From the NCBI GenBank assembly GCA_003105285.1, contig PQAN01000044.1:986-6411 (forward strand): a stretch of 5,426 nucleotides of DNA, given 5' to 3'. Below are positions 5,290-5,426 of this stretch, in pieces (positions within the stretch are counted from its first letter, which is position 1; each line of letters opens with the position of its first letter). The DNA comes from Methylocystaceae bacterium (lineage in GTDB: Bacteria; Pseudomonadota; Alphaproteobacteria; Rhizobiales; Beijerinckiaceae). The notes below the pieces were generated by a model. That model was not told the origin of the DNA. It ran no database searches and saw only the letters and a list, made by a program, of their open reading frames with translations. Position numbers and translations under genes: made by a program.

Positions 5290-5426
5290 ATGTGGGACTA
5301 CACGGAAAAGGTCAAGGATTATTTCTTCAATCCGAAGAACGCCGGCGTCCTCGAGGAGGCCAATGCGGTCGGCGAAGTCGGCGCTCTTTCCTGCGGCGAC
5401 GCGCTGAAGCTGATGCTCCACATCGA
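5290..5426 (+). CDS. nifU: NifU, Fe-S cluster assembly scaffold, 3'-truncated by the window
   Basis: The first 45 residues plus two bases are visible before the window ends. The start MWDYTEKVKDYFFNPKN is distinctive of full-length NifU rather than housekeeping IscU. It continues with GVLEEANAVGEVG and SCGDALKLML, where Cys35 is the first of three scaffold cysteines of the N-terminal IscU-like domain. NifU receives sulfur from NifS and builds clusters for NifH and other nitrogenase proteins. GGGAG at 5277-5281 precedes the ATG by 8 nt. Whether the central [2Fe-2S] and C-terminal Nfu domains are present cannot be seen here. It is expected to be co-transcribed with the iscA-like gene. Confidence 0.94.
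   Translation, partial: MWDYTEKVKDYFFNPKNAGVLEEANAVGEVGALSCGDALKLMLHI

Overview
The window is a compact nitrogen-fixation (nif) segment from a GC-rich genome, with every gene on the + strand. All nine reading frames can be named from conserved motifs. The gene order (nifE-nifN-nifX-DUF269-DUF683-fdxB-nifQ, then an A-type iron-sulfur carrier and nifU), the codon use and the protein sequences suggest a diazotrophic alphaproteobacterium. Rhizobiales such as the Methylocystis/Methylosinus methanotrophs or Rhodopseudomonas/Bradyrhizobium relatives fit best. The genus is a guess from memory, since no search could be run.

Layout. Positions 1-1176 hold the 3' part of nifE, whose 5' end lies outside the window. 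It carries a C-terminal extension with a second, BFD-type [2Fe-2S] motif. Then come nifN (1184-2572), nifX (2590-3000), a DUF269 gene (2993-3460), a DUF683 gene (3479-3679), a 2x[4Fe-4S] ferredoxin fdxB (3679-3996) and nifQ (4002-4679). These seven genes are separated by at most 18 nt or overlap, so they are almost certainly one transcript whose promoter lies upstream of the window. A non-coding stretch of 266 nt follows (4680-4945). Its distal part holds a textbook nitrogenase promoter: two tandem NifA upstream activator sites, a near-consensus IHF site and a -24/-12 sigma-54 promoter. This drives a second transcription unit with an iscA/hesB-like gene (4946-5266) and the first 45 codons of nifU (from 5290, cut by the window end).

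How the genes work together. NifE and NifN form the scaffold on which the NifB-made iron-sulfur precursor is matured into FeMo-cofactor. NifQ supplies molybdenum in a Mo-Fe-S form. NifX carries precursor and cofactor between proteins. FdxB is a low-potential electron carrier. DUF269 and DUF683 are constant nif companions with poorly defined roles. The second unit makes general Fe-S clusters for nitrogenase: NifU is the assembly scaffold and the A-type protein a likely carrier.

The least routine observation is the BFD-like domain fused to NifE, whose cysteine spacing (C-x-C-x32-C-x2-C) equals that recalled for the central [2Fe-2S] domain of NifU. The rest is a well-ordered but conventional nif region. 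I found no mobile element, CRISPR array, RNA gene or convincing intrinsic terminator.
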